DNA of 64,000 bases, taken from NCBI GenBank assembly GCA_963726135.1, contig CAVSBE010000008.1, positions 1,302,001-1,366,000 on the forward strand, read 5' to 3'. Source of the stretch: Bog-473 sp963726135. Its GTDB lineage: Bacteria; Actinomycetota; Acidimicrobiia; Acidimicrobiales; RAAP-2. The notes under the pieces were generated by a model that saw only the letters and a list, made by a program, of their open reading frames with translations, was not told where the DNA came from and did not search any database. The position numbers and the translations under genes are program-made. Shown here piece by piece: positions 53,047 through 61,829 of the stretch. The stretch's first letter is position 1; every line of letters starts with the position of its first letter.

Positions 53047-54204
53047 TTGCGACGTTTGATCAGCCTTGTGATCGGATTTCTCGTTCTTGCCGTGGCAAAT
53101 ACCGCCTGCCTAGTGCTGCCGGGCGATACGTCACAGATCGTTCTCGTCAGTTCGTCCACGGTGAGCGGGTGGAAGTATGACTTCTACCGGAACATGGCCT
53201 ACCCGTGCAGCATCAGCGGATACCAGACCTTCGTGGTAGGGACGAAGGTGGGATCGTCGGCCACGGCCAGCTCGCCACTATGGGTCTGGATGCACGGCGG
53301 CGGGGTGGGATACTTCGACCCCTCAGGAACTCCACAGCCCGACGGATCGCAGATGACCGAAAATTCGGAAACGACTCTCCGGGCGGGGTTGACCAACAAC
53401 GGGCTTTCGGCCAACATTCGCGCCGATCCGGCTGGCTTCCGCACCCTGGCCGTTTCCTATTGCAACCGCGACATCTACAGCGGCAGCGGTCAGACCGACC
53501 CGAACAATCCCAACAAGAACGCCGACGGATCAGCGAGGACCACCAACGGGCTCCAATCCACCAAGGCCGCCGTTGCCTTTACCGAAGCCACGTACCCAAC
53601 GTCGAAGTACTTCTTGGCAGGAGGGAGTGCCGGATCGGCCGGTGCCTACTATGTGGCGTGGTCCGAGCAGCTCTCCGGGAACCCGCCGGCAGGTGTGGTC
53701 GGCGACGCCAGTGTCGTCAACGTCGAACAAGGTGAGGCCGCGTACCAGCAGGGTGTCTGTCCCAGCTCCAAATTCGACCCACAGGCCACGTCGATCACAC
53801 TCCAGCGCCTCGACCCTCAAATCGCCGATCCGGCCAACGAGGTCGACCGATTGGTGGCCAGTGGCCAGCTCACCGTGCCGTTACTCCATATCTGGAATCA
53901 TGCCGATACCAATACCTGTGGTAGCACGCCGATGCAGTGTCCATTGCGGAACGGCTCTGTCGTGACCATGGGGGCCACCGACTGCAATCATCAGCCGCTG
54001 GCGGCGGCGATCACGGCGGAGGGCCCCATTTCCACATCGGAGAACCTTCCCCTCTGCGTGCAGTTGCCCGGCACCCCAAGTTGCTCGCTTCATGTCGTCA
54101 CGCTCTATGCCGGGTTGACCAATTCTGATCCCGCGAGTCCTCCCAACTACTTGGCGGCCATCACGACCTGGGTCGATCTTCGCCTCGCCACAGCTAGTCC
54201 ATGA
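53047..54204 (+). CDS. Secreted pectinacetylesterase-like alpha/beta hydrolase
   Basis: A 385-residue exported protein. The N-terminal MRRLISLVIGFLVLAVANTA is a signal peptide, possibly ending at a lipid-modified Cys. The hydrolase part has an oxyanion segment WVWMHGGGVGYFDPSG, and the nucleophile elbow is FLAGGSAGSAGAYYV. A later HADTNTCGSTP and a Cys-rich C-terminus follow (QCPLRNG, DCNHQP, LPLCVQLPGTPSC), so disulfides are likely. This layout suits the pectinacetylesterase/NOTUM group. The start is a TTG after AAAGGAAC. It probably removes acyl groups from sugars outside the cell. Confidence 0.7.
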   Translation: MRRLISLVIGFLVLAVANTACLVLPGDTSQIVLVSSSTVSGWKYDFYRNMAYPCSISGYQTFVVGTKVGSSATASSPLWVWMHGGGVGYFDPSGTPQPDGSQMTENSETTLRAGLTNNGLSANIRADPAGFRTLAVSYCNRDIYSGSGQTDPNNPNKNADGSARTTNGLQSTKAAVAFTEATYPTSKYFLAGGSAGSAGAYYVAWSEQLSGNPPAGVVGDASVVNVEQGEAAYQQGVCPSSKFDPQATSITLQRLDPQIADPANEVDRLVASGQLTVPLLHIWNHADTNTCGSTPMQCPLRNGSVVTMGATDCNHQPLAAAITAEGPISTSENLPLCVQLPGTPSCSLHVVTLYAGLTNSDPASPPNYLAAITTWVDLRLATASP

Positions 54205-54338
54205 CTCGACTGTTCCCGTAGACGTTGACGGCGACACGCCCGACAATGTCAGCACCCCGTACGAGCTCCTTGAGCCCTTAGCCACTTGGACGAACATCTC
54301 TTCAACGATTTGCGGCTCTGTAGAAAGCATGCGAACCC

Positions 54339-54710
54339 CTACGAGTCAGTAGGGAGAATATCGAGATCGAACTCGTTACCCTCCGGATCTGCCATGCAAC
54401 GCCAACGGAACCCTTCAAGCTCTCGGGTAGTGCCCGGGTCGAGCCATCGACCTCCGAGTTGCTCAACTTCTACCGTTGCGGCGTCCAAGTCATCGACGAC
54501 AAGATCCAGATGCATCCGGTTCTTCACTGTCTTCGCCTCCGGGACCCGTTGGAACCCTACGGTTGGGCCATCGTCTGTCGGGGACAAGATTGGAAACTCA
54601 CCGTCTCCGATACTCGTGTCCACCTGAACGCCAAGCAACCCGCACCAGAACGGGGCGAGTCCATTCGGGTCGATCGTGTCAATGGCGAGGTATCCCACCT
54701 TTGCGGGCAT
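54339..54710 (-). CDS. VOC (glyoxalase-like) family protein
   Basis: A 123-residue single-domain VOC protein: VGYLAIDTIDPNGLAPFWCG opens the first beta-alpha-beta unit, GPTVGFQRVPEAKTVKNRMH has the central His, LDLVVDDLDAATVEVEQLGG is the second unit, and CMADPEGNEFDLDIL is the usual ending with its Glu. It is similar to the glyoxalase_6 group. Substrate unknown. The gene lies in the low-GC segment, isolated on its strand. Confidence 0.88.
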   Translation of the reverse strand: MPAKVGYLAIDTIDPNGLAPFWCGLLGVQVDTSIGDGEFPILSPTDDGPTVGFQRVPEAKTVKNRMHLDLVVDDLDAATVEVEQLGGRWLDPGTTRELEGFRWRCMADPEGNEFDLDILPTDS

Positions 54711-54801
54711 CCGAGCCTCCGTCTTCTAGCCGCTTGAATCATCGCGATATGTTTCGACGTAAGGCTGACTGTGGCCAATGTTCATCCTCAACTGGACCTG
54801 A

Positions 54802-54823
54802 CCCAGTTCGCCGGGACAGTGGG
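54802..54823 (+). repeat. Dispersed hairpin repeat, copy a
   Basis: CCCA and TGGG flank a core with TTCGCCGGGACA. The core and its arrangement are shared with copies at 55365, 58655 and 62461 (inverted). It lies in the spacer before the DUF218 gene. Confidence 0.55.
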
Positions 54824-54917
54824 ACACAGCCGCCACCTTGAACTGTCCGGCGACGCCAATCGCGGACGGGTGCAAGATGATGCCCCATCGTGGGCTTCCT
54901 GACTATGGTCCCCCCGA

Positions 54918-55355
54918 GTGTCAGTGGTCGTGCTCGTTCCAGGCTATGGCGGTCGCATTCGGGCTGTAGAGCGGTGGCGTATGAGCATTGCGTTGCGGAC
55001 GCTCGCCGCGCACGGCGGCGGCGAGCTGGTTGTCAGCGGACACCGGGGCGAGGCCGAACGACTCGCCGTGCTTGCTCCCCGACATCACGTGGTCCTAGAG
55101 CCAACAGCAAGAACGACCTGGGACAACGTAGAGCGGTCGATTCCATACTTCGAAGAGGCTGATCGGGTGGCAATCGCATCTGATTGGTTCCACGCTCGCC
55201 GAGCAAGCCACTACTTGCTGCAGTTGCGTCCCGATCTCAGTACTCGTCTTGTTCACGCCGAACGACGGTGGTGGCGTGGATGGTGGATCCAAGTAGGTGG
55301 TGCAGCGTACGAGGCACTGCTTGCAACGCGACGGCTCGTCAATTCGGTGCGATAA
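54918..55355 (+). CDS. DUF218 / YdcF-like protein
   Basis: A 145-residue protein of the DUF218 (SanA/ElyC/YdcF) family. It begins with a strand VVVLVPGYGGRIRAVERWRM, then GGELVVSGHRGEAERLAVLA, and VLEPTARTTWDNVERSIPYF, which carries the family's E..(S/A)..T..N pattern. A later IASDWFHARRASHYL adds the H/R residues. Members take part in envelope or cofactor chemistry; ElyC acts on lipid carriers. There is no membrane segment here. The start is a GTG. Confidence 0.85.
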   Translation: MSVVVLVPGYGGRIRAVERWRMSIALRTLAAHGGGELVVSGHRGEAERLAVLAPRHHVVLEPTARTTWDNVERSIPYFEEADRVAIASDWFHARRASHYLLQLRPDLSTRLVHAERRWWRGWWIQVGGAAYEALLATRRLVNSVR

Positions 55356-55364
55356 GGGCCAAGG

Positions 55365-55395
55365 GGTGCCCCACTTCGCCGGGACGGTGCGGGGC
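55365..55395 (+). repeat. Dispersed hairpin repeat, copy b
   Basis: GCCCCAC pairs with GTGCGGGGC (one bulged C) around TTCGCCGGGACG, just after the DUF218 stop. The 19 bases GGTGCCCCACTTCGCCGGG are identical in copy c. Confidence 0.7.
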
Positions 55396-55459
55396 TCTTA
55401 GGGACGGTTCGCCCCGACCCAGAGTCAACGAACGGTCTAAGCGTCTCTGAATACGGGCA

Positions 55460-56677
55460 TTACAGAGCCAGCATTGTCGGGTCTTCCGTCTGGAACTGGG
55501 GTGGATCCAGATGGAGAACCGGCAACTTCACCTTGGGTAGAACGGCCATTCCGAGTAATCCCGGTCGCCATGCAAGTACGTCCGAACCTCCGATCCGGGT
55601 TGCGAAGAGCCATCCGGCGCTGGACCACGACATGGGCGGAGCACCGTATGCCGAACGAAGAGCTGCGTTGGAGTTGCGCAGGACTTGGGACGTGCGCGTC
55701 GCCAAGTCCACAACGATGACGGCCGACGGCTGTTGTCGCTGACTTCCGTTCAGAGTCCCGACGAGGGCGAGCCTCGTCCCATCGGGTGATACTGCTCCGC
55801 CGGACACGTAGGTTCGTCGAGGCAATGGCATGACCTCAACCTGGCCCGATCGGATGTCTGTGATCTGAATCGAGCAGTTTGGCGGACAGGACTTTGCCGA
55901 TTCTGTAGCGATCCAATCGCCGTGCGCAGCAAGTGGCTCGCTCGGTAGCGTGTGGACGACGCGGTTGGTGGTCGGCTGCCAGATCTCGCTCCGGCCCGGG
56001 GGCCCAGGCCCGTATGCCACCGTCAGGACCAGGCCAGCACTGAGACTCTGACCTGTCGGGAACCAGTTCGTATCAACGGGGAGCGGGACAGGTGAGCCGA
56101 TCTGACGACCGGCACTGTCGACGAGGCGGACTGCGCCGTTGCTCGCATTCTCGGCCGCATTGCTGCACCCGCTTTCGGCACAGGGATTCGACCAGATCCA
56201 GACCTGGCTGGTCACCGGACCTGGGATGACCCGCAGCGAAGGTCCGAGGTCGAGCGGGTTTCCCGGAAGGCTTGGTCGGTAGAGCCAGGCTATGTCGCCC
56301 CTGTTCAGAATGAGCGAACGGCCCACCTTGGTCATGGCGAGGTCGTCGCTTCCTCCCGCCGGTGCCGGTAAGAGCTCAGTTCTCGTCTTCCCCGAGTCTG
56401 CATCGACGAATCGGAGGTTGTCATAAGCGGTTACCAACGTTGCTCCAGTACGACTGACCGCCGGGGCGGTCGGAGTTATCGGCGAACGATTCGAACGCAC
56501 CGCCGGATCCATGGGCGAACGAGATTCAGCGGTGATAGCCAGACCTGCGGCAACAACAACGACGGCGATGCCGACGCCGATGGCCCGGCGACGCCGACGG
56601 CGCAGTCGGGCTTCTTTAAACAGAAGTTGGGCTTGGTGCCCTTCATCGGCTGCTCTCTTGTCCAGGGTCAGCGTCAT
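55460..56677 (-). CDS. Membrane-anchored beta-propeller-like protein (paralog of 57125-58216)
   Basis: A 405-residue protein. The short cytoplasmic N-terminus (MTLTLDKRAADEGHQAQLLF) ends in an Arg-rich run (KEARLRRRRRR), then one transmembrane helix (AIGVGIAVVVVAAGLAITA). The outer part has propeller-like repeats: TLVTAYDNLRFVDADSGKTR, SVSPDGT-type blades such as GGAVSPDGTRLALVGTLNGS, and cysteine pairs in CAESGC and CPPNC. Its layout and first 30 residues match the gene on the other side of the GntR regulator. The start overlaps the gntR stop by four bases. Function unknown; signal or glycan sensing is conceivable. Confidence 0.75.
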   Translation of the reverse strand: MTLTLDKRAADEGHQAQLLFKEARLRRRRRRAIGVGIAVVVVAAGLAITAESRSPMDPAVRSNRSPITPTAPAVSRTGATLVTAYDNLRFVDADSGKTRTELLPAPAGGSDDLAMTKVGRSLILNRGDIAWLYRPSLPGNPLDLGPSLRVIPGPVTSQVWIWSNPCAESGCSNAAENASNGAVRLVDSAGRQIGSPVPLPVDTNWFPTGQSLSAGLVLTVAYGPGPPGRSEIWQPTTNRVVHTLPSEPLAAHGDWIATESAKSCPPNCSIQITDIRSGQVEVMPLPRRTYVSGGAVSPDGTRLALVGTLNGSQRQQPSAVIVVDLATRTSQVLRNSNAALRSAYGAPPMSWSSAGWLFATRIGGSDVLAWRPGLLGMAVLPKVKLPVLHLDPPQFQTEDPTMLAL

Positions 56678-57033
56678 TGGAGGCCCTCGATGATCCGGAT
56701 GACCTCCTCGGGCCGATAGCCGTAGGAGCGACAGAACTCGACTAACTCGTGGATTCGGGTCACAACCAGCCCTCGTTCGAGCGAACCGGCGACGGTGATG
56801 CCACGACCACGCTGGAACTCCAATAACCCTTCGTCCCTCAGGATGTGGAGCGCTCGTAGAACTGTGTTCTTATTGACTCCGAGCACTGCTGCCAAGTCCT
56901 TGGCGAGCGGCAGTCGTTCACCAGGTTTGGCTTCGCCCTCGGCAATGGCTCGCCGGATCTCGCCTGCGACCTGGTCGTGCAGGGCAACGGGTTCAGTTCG
57001 GTCGATGTTGACAGAGATCATGGTCCTAGTCAT
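56674..57033 (-). CDS. GntR-family regulator (YtrA-like)
   Basis: A 119-residue regulator with an N-terminal winged helix-turn-helix (VALHDQVAGEIRRAIAEGEA, KPGERLPLAKDLAAVLGVNK, LEFQRGRGITVAG). The C-terminal tail is only about 40 residues (LERGLVVTRIHELVEFCRSY), as in the YtrA subfamily. An ATG at 57021 is a possible alternative start. The gene reads into the propeller gene downstream (ATGA overlap). YtrA-type regulators often control envelope-stress transporters; here the partners are two propeller proteins. Confidence 0.88.
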   Translation of the reverse strand: MTRTMISVNIDRTEPVALHDQVAGEIRRAIAEGEAKPGERLPLAKDLAAVLGVNKNTVLRALHILRDEGLLEFQRGRGITVAGSLERGLVVTRIHELVEFCRSYGYRPEEVIRIIEGLQ

Positions 57034-57063
57034 AGTAGTTCCATGAGGTACGGATTACCAGGC

Positions 57064-57075
57064 CCGTCATGACGG
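57064..57075. promoter_or_regulatory. 12-bp palindrome in the gntR divergent spacer
   Basis: CCGTCATGACGG is a perfect palindrome halfway between the gntR start and the start of the second propeller gene. It could be the operator of the GntR protein acting on both directions. A TTGACG follows at 57079, possibly the -35 box of the rightward gene. Confidence 0.45.
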
Positions 57076-57124
57076 TTGTTGACGAGGCGGGGATTGTCTT
57101 CGAGGATGCTCGACTTGGCCGGAC

Positions 57125-58216
57125 ATGACACTCATCGACGAACGCTCAACTGCACCGGCTCATGACGGGGTTCAAGTCCTCTTTAGAGAAGCACGCCGTC
57201 GGAGGCGGCGCCGGTGGTTTATCGGGTTTCTGGTTCTCGCCTTCACCGTCGCCCCGATCGCAGCGGTAGTGCTGGCTCGGACATCCTCGGTGTCCAGATC
57301 CCCGGGCCACAAGCCGGCTGGACCGACCCAGTACGCTGCTGCAGCCATGCCCGCAGAGGTGGTGGTGTGGGAGCACTTCCGTCTCGACGTGCTGTCATCG
57401 CTCGACGGGCATCGAATCCGCACGCTCGCCACCAACGTAGGCGAGTTCCGTGGTTCGCCGTCCTTGTCGGTTGCTCCAGGCCGAACGGTTTACTTCGACA
57501 ACCATGCCTATGTCAGATCCTCCCCTGTTGACCGCATCTACAGCGTTCCCGTCAGCGGCGGCGCTCCGAGTTACATAGCCGACGGCCGGACGCCGGCCAT
57601 AAGCCCCGACGGTCATCTTCTCGCCTACGTCAGCAACGACCCCGTAGCGGGACCTGTGGTCAAAGAAATGATCACCATCGAGGACCTGCGGTCTCATGCG
57701 ATCCGCTCGTGGACGGCCACAGCGCCTGAGGCCGATCTCTGGGCGCTGTCATGGTCACCGGACTCTCGCTTCTTGTCTTTCAGTGGGACCGCCTCTACGT
57801 CTCCTGACTCCGTAGCAACCTCCTATTGGGTGCTCGACACGACGGGACCAGTGCTCACGTCCGGTGCTGCGCATCGGCTCTCCCTCGCTCCCGGCGTTTC
57901 GTGGGCGTGCTTCATGGCCGGGACTCGTTCGGGAGAGCTTGCTGGTGTCGGCGAGGTACAGCTTCGGAGTGGCCTTCGCCTCGTGGCCATCAATGCTCGC
58001 TCAGGCCGCACGATAAGAAGCCTTGTCACCATCCCCGACGCCTTCGGTGCGACGATCCAGGCCGACGCCTCGGGCAAGCATCTCATCGTCGCAGCAAGCG
58101 GATCCGGCTCCTTCGGTTATGGTCGCCTCTATCGTTGGACCAGCGGATCCGCAAACCCAACGGCGATCGCACCGGGCGTCCTGGTCGCTGCTTGGGTGCC
58201 CACGGTCATCCGCTGA
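57125..58216 (+). CDS. Membrane-anchored beta-propeller-like protein (paralog of 55460-56677)
   Basis: A 363-residue protein with the same layout as its neighbour: MTLIDERSTAPAHDGVQVLF, an Arg run (REARRRRRRRW), one transmembrane helix (FLVLAFTVAPIAAVVLA) and a propeller-like outer part with AISPDGHLLAYVSNDPVAGP, ALSWSPDSRFLSFSGTA and IQADASGKHLIVAAS. SPDG/SPDS turns are typical of TolB/WD40-like blades. It is divergent from gntR across a 91-bp spacer, so the regulator likely controls both paralogs. Function unknown. Confidence 0.75.
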   Translation: MTLIDERSTAPAHDGVQVLFREARRRRRRRWFIGFLVLAFTVAPIAAVVLARTSSVSRSPGHKPAGPTQYAAAAMPAEVVVWEHFRLDVLSSLDGHRIRTLATNVGEFRGSPSLSVAPGRTVYFDNHAYVRSSPVDRIYSVPVSGGAPSYIADGRTPAISPDGHLLAYVSNDPVAGPVVKEMITIEDLRSHAIRSWTATAPEADLWALSWSPDSRFLSFSGTASTSPDSVATSYWVLDTTGPVLTSGAAHRLSLAPGVSWACFMAGTRSGELAGVGEVQLRSGLRLVAINARSGRTIRSLVTIPDAFGATIQADASGKHLIVAASGSGSFGYGRLYRWTSGSANPTAIAPGVLVAAWVPTVIR

Positions 58217-58304
58217 TCGGGGGCATTCTGTTCCCTCTGGACACGAACCGTTGCGGAGTTGACAGAGTGCCCCCATACGCCGGGTGATGGTCAGATGCCG
58301 CTAG

Positions 58305-58556
58305 TCATTTCGAGGGCATCATGACGAGGTTGTCCACGCTCGCCAGCAGCAGAGACACAGCGGAGAACTCGAGGTCGGCGTCTAGGAACCAACGGACCAT
58401 GATGCGGTGTTGGCGCTTGGTAAAGGTCCCGTCCTCCTCAAAGTCACTTCGCCACTCAGCCACCAGAGTCAGCAACTGGCGAAGTATCTTCGAGGACCAG
58501 CCGAGACTGACGAGTTTTGGTGGTAGGAGGCTGTGAAAGCAGAGTGACGGCCGCAT
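58305..58556 (-). CDS. Hypothetical small protein
   Basis: An 83-residue frame with a helical look (SSKILRQLLTLVAEWRSDFE, then RWFLDADLEFSAVSLLLASV). No motif is recognised. It may be a real small gene of the island or a remnant; there is no clear ribosome binding site. Confidence 0.3.
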   Translation of the reverse strand: MRPSLCFHSLLPPKLVSLGWSSKILRQLLTLVAEWRSDFEEDGTFTKRQHRIMVRWFLDADLEFSAVSLLLASVDNLVMMPSK

Positions 58557-58654
58557 TCAGGTAGTCAATGCACCACCCAAAGGCGACGGCGCGAACCCTG
58601 GATCTCGTAGCCTCTCGTCCGGTTCCAGCGACAATGTCTTATTGTGCCACCGAG

Positions 58655-58673
58655 GGTGCCCCACTTCGCCGGG
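58655..58673 (+). repeat. Dispersed hairpin repeat, copy c (partial)
   Basis: GGTGCCCCACTTCGCCGGG, identical to copy b, but the 3' arm is lost. It lies 6 bases beyond the stop of the HAD gene. Confidence 0.65.
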
Positions 58674-58679
58674 CTCGGG

Positions 58680-59330
58680 TCAACTCCCCGAAAGGAGCAG
58701 AGCTGGAAGTTTCGCCATGTCGTCGAAAACGACGGACTCCCCAATCGATAGTGATTCCGCACTAGTGACACCCCCGGAGAATCCGAACACTGTCATCCCG
58801 GCGGCCAGTCCGGCGTTGACTCCAGAGACACTGTCCTCGACAACAGCACACCGACCTGGTGTTACCCCCATGTTCTTGGCGGCATGGAGAAAGATGTCCG
58901 GCGCTGGCTTACCCTTCTCCACGTCATCGACACTGAAGATCCGTCCACGGAATCGACCGAGAAGCCCGGTCTTGCCGAGGGTGAACCGCATCCGGTCGTG
59001 ACTTCCGCTCGATGCAACGCACGTCGGGAGCGTGATCTCGCGCAATGCATCGATGACGCCTGGCACCGGCACGAGCTCCGTCTCGAACACTTCCCGATAA
59101 CGAGCCTCGAACTCGGCGTCCCAATCAATGCTCCGGCCGAGATGTCGCTCGATCTCTTGGTGCATGTACGCCGCCGATCGGCCGACGAAGCGCTCGACGA
59201 TGTCGGACTGGCTCAGTGACCATCCGAGTCCGGTCACGATCTCAGCCTCGACCCGAACTGCCAGCCGCTCACTGTCGGCCAATACACCATCGCAGTCGAA
59301 GATAACCAGGTCAAAACCCGCCACCAACAC
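58680..59330 (-). CDS. HAD-superfamily hydrolase (beta-phosphoglucomutase-like)
   Basis: A 216-residue HAD phosphatase. The nucleophile motif is LVIFDCDGVLADSE, motif II the Ser in PTCVASSGSHDRMRFTL, motif III the Lys in VEKGKPAPDIFLHAAKNMGV, and motif IV ends CAVVEDSVSGVNAG. The cap helix region (VGRSAAYMHQEIERHLG) suits sugar phosphates, as in beta-phosphoglucomutase or YieH/GPH-like enzymes. The GTG at 59330 is the likely start; one at 59324 is equally near. Confidence 0.9.
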   Translation of the reverse strand: MLVAGFDLVIFDCDGVLADSERLAVRVEAEIVTGLGWSLSQSDIVERFVGRSAAYMHQEIERHLGRSIDWDAEFEARYREVFETELVPVPGVIDALREITLPTCVASSGSHDRMRFTLGKTGLLGRFRGRIFSVDDVEKGKPAPDIFLHAAKNMGVTPGRCAVVEDSVSGVNAGLAAGMTVFGFSGGVTSAESLSIGESVVFDDMAKLPALLLSGS

Positions 59331-59490
59331 GAGCCTAAGGCAGGTCCGGGTGGAGGTTCCTGCCACTGTCCCGGTACATCGGGTCAGCGTGACATCCTGC
59401 GGCACCCTGGGGCGTGTGGATGACCCGTGTAGGCACACTTTGATGGCAGCTTGCGAAGGACCGCGATCGTTCTCTCATAGCATCTGGGGT

Positions 59491-59931
59491 GTGAATCAGA
59501 TTGAGCCGACCGTTGAAGATGCGATCGCATTGGCCGCGAGGCTGCACCGGGGTGCCCGATACCCTTCCCCCGAGGCCGAGCCCTATGTTTTTCACGCTCT
59601 GCGCCTGATGCTTCAGTTAGCCGATCCGGTGGACCAGACGGCCGCGGTGCTCCACGATGTGGTCGAGGACACTGAAATCACCTTGGACAACCTTCGCGAT
59701 GCCGGGTATCAACCAGAAATCGTCGATGCGATTGACGCTCTGACCCACTACTCCCACGACTCCTACGAGCAGTACATCGAAAGCGTCGCCCGCAACCCGG
59801 TCGCACGTCGAGTCAAGATCGTCGACCTCGAGGACAACCTGGCCAACAACCGGCGATCGCCCCTTGCCCGGGGGAACGTGGATCGAAGTCGCCGCTACGA
59901 AGCCGCCCTCGACCGGCTACGCATTACGTAG
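59491..59931 (+). CDS. HD-domain phosphohydrolase (SpoT/Mesh1-like)
   Basis: A 146-residue protein with a metal-binding HD domain: DAIALAARLHRGARYPSPEA supplies the first His, VFHALRLMLQL the second, AAVLHDVVEDTEIT is the HD pair, and RVKIVDLEDNLANNR has the final Asp. The order is that of small alarmone hydrolases and other (d)NTP hydrolases of the RelA/SpoT HD type. No synthetase domain is attached. The start is a GTG. Confidence 0.82.
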   Translation: MNQIEPTVEDAIALAARLHRGARYPSPEAEPYVFHALRLMLQLADPVDQTAAVLHDVVEDTEITLDNLRDAGYQPEIVDAIDALTHYSHDSYEQYIESVARNPVARRVKIVDLEDNLANNRRSPLARGNVDRSRRYEAALDRLRIT

Positions 59932-60059
59932 CCGGAGCCGTCGTGGGCTGCCGAAAAATCTGAATTAGCTCCCACTGGAGTGATGGATCGATAACGACGC
60001 CGAAGATGGGAACAGCCCGGGACGCTCTTAGGGTGGTGACAGCCAGCCACGGAGATGCC

Positions 60060-60800
60060 ATGTCCAGCGCGCAGTTGTACGACACCATCGGTGCCACCTA
60101 CACCGCGACGCGGAATACCGAGCCGCGGATCGCTGCGCAGGTCTGGGCCGCACTCGGCAGCGCACGGACCGTGCTGAATGTTGGAGCTGGCACCGGCAGC
60201 TACGAGCCCCCCGACCGTGAAGTCACCGCGGTGGAGCCATCAACGGTCATGCGTGCGCAGCGTCCCGCCAGCACGGCGGTGTGCGTTGCTGCCACCGCGG
60301 AGAACCTCCCGTTCGAGGACAAGCGCTTCGACGCGGCGATGGCTTTTGCCACCGTTCATCACTGGCAGGATCCGATCGCCGGTTTGCGCGAGATGCAACG
60401 CGTGGCTCGCCGCGTTGTGGTGTTCACCTGCGACACCAGTGACCGGGAGTGGCGCCGCCGGTTCTGGCTGACGCGTGACTACCTGCCCGAGGTTGCTGCC
60501 TCCCGCATTGGCCTCGCCACGGAACTGGCCAGCGCGATAGGGGCCCGGGTTGAGCCGGTGCTCATTCCGTGGGACTGCGTTGACGGCTTCTTCGAGGCGT
60601 ACTGGCGCCGGCCCGAGGCATACCTCGAGGAGATCGTTCGTCGCGGAATATCGGTGTGGGCCAGAGTCGGGACGGACGCCGAGCAAAGGGCAGTGCGGAA
60701 TCTCCGTGATGACCTCGCATCCGGTCGGTGGGCCGAACGCAATAGCGACCTCCTCGATCTCGAAGCAGCGGACCTTGGCCTTCGCCTGCTTATAGCTTGA
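60060..60800 (+). CDS. SAM-dependent methyltransferase (class I)
   Basis: A 246-residue methyltransferase. The SAM-binding motif is TVLNVGAGTGSYEP, with the acidic loop VTAVEPS, ATAENLPFEDKRFDAAMAFA for motifs II-III and a following HHWQDPIAGLREMQRVARR. The C-terminal part (RRFWLTRDYLPEVAASRIGL) forms the substrate lid. It is of the small-molecule type (methyltransf_11). The ATG follows GGAG. Confidence 0.88.
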   Translation: MSSAQLYDTIGATYTATRNTEPRIAAQVWAALGSARTVLNVGAGTGSYEPPDREVTAVEPSTVMRAQRPASTAVCVAATAENLPFEDKRFDAAMAFATVHHWQDPIAGLREMQRVARRVVVFTCDTSDREWRRRFWLTRDYLPEVAASRIGLATELASAIGARVEPVLIPWDCVDGFFEAYWRRPEAYLEEIVRRGISVWARVGTDAEQRAVRNLRDDLASGRWAERNSDLLDLEAADLGLRLLIA

Positions 60801-60992
60801 TCCCGCGTCTCCTCAGGATGACCAGCTGGCCTGATTGGCCCGATTTCGTTACTCCTGCCGCGTCATCGCCCTGCACCCGAACAGGGCCAACCCCAGGTAG
60901 CAAAGCCGTCACCTATCGCCGGCCTTGGGCGCGGCCGACCGCCGATATGGGGCAGAGTCAAGGAGACGGAGGAAGTCGGCGATGATGTAGGT

Positions 60993-61655
60993 GTGCCGAC
61001 TAAGGGCGTTCTTTTTGACTGGCGCGGGACTCTTGTAAATGACCCGGACGACGCATGGTGGGTGCGGACAGCTCTGGGGCGGATTGAACGAGGTACAGAC
61101 GATGCCGGGGTGACCGAAATCGTCGCTCGACTGCGTGAAGCCCGTGAATTGCCTAGCATCGTGAGCGCACAGGCGACGGCGGACTGCGCTGCTGAACAAC
61201 ACCGCGCAGCCACAATGCTTTGGTTCTCAGAAGCCAATCTTGACAGACCGTTAGCCGAGGCTCTTTATACCCTCGACCTAGACCCAGTCGCCCATCCCTT
61301 CTTTCAAGACGTGCCGGAGACATTCCGGCAGTTGGACGCACTTGGCATCAAGGTCGCCATCGTCAGTGATGTCCATTTCGATTTGCGACCCGAGTTCGCA
61401 CTGCTTGGAATTGACGAGCTGGTAAGCGCGTACATTCTCTCCTTCGAGCACGGCGTCCAAAAGCCAGATTCCCGCATCTTCATGCTCGCGCTCGAACACC
61501 TGGGCATATCAGCTTCTGAGGCCCTCATGGTCGGTGATCGCCCCGAGAGAGACGGTGGAGCGGTTCACGCGGGGATTCGTACGCTGCTTCTTCCACGAGA
61601 AGGCGGACCCAGGCGGGGGTTGCGATCCGTTCTAGCCTTGCTCGACGAGGCGTGA
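60993..61655 (+). CDS. HAD-superfamily hydrolase with DxRGT motif
   Basis: A 220-residue HAD protein. Motif I reads GVLFDWRGTLVNDP: the nucleophile Asp is present but Arg replaces the usual second Asp. The other motifs are VAIVSDVHFDLRP, EHGVQKPDSRIFMLALEHLG and ALMVGDRPERDGGAVHAG. The changed acid/base residue may slow dephosphorylation or indicate another substrate class. The start is a GTG. It is not a close paralog of the HAD protein at 58.7 kb. Confidence 0.85.
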   Translation: MPTKGVLFDWRGTLVNDPDDAWWVRTALGRIERGTDDAGVTEIVARLREARELPSIVSAQATADCAAEQHRAATMLWFSEANLDRPLAEALYTLDLDPVAHPFFQDVPETFRQLDALGIKVAIVSDVHFDLRPEFALLGIDELVSAYILSFEHGVQKPDSRIFMLALEHLGISASEALMVGDRPERDGGAVHAGIRTLLLPREGGPRRGLRSVLALLDEA

Positions 61656-61829
61656 AACAGAAACGGGTACGCCGGATCGGCGGCCATACTTGTGGTCGCC
61701 GATTGGTGATTGAGTTAAGTGCCGATTGCCCCCAGCCGACGAGACCCGTGTATGTCAAAGGGGTCACACCGCAGATCGAAGCGTGAGTCGGCCGAATCCT
61801 CTTCGGCGACAGAGGATGAGGTAATCCGG

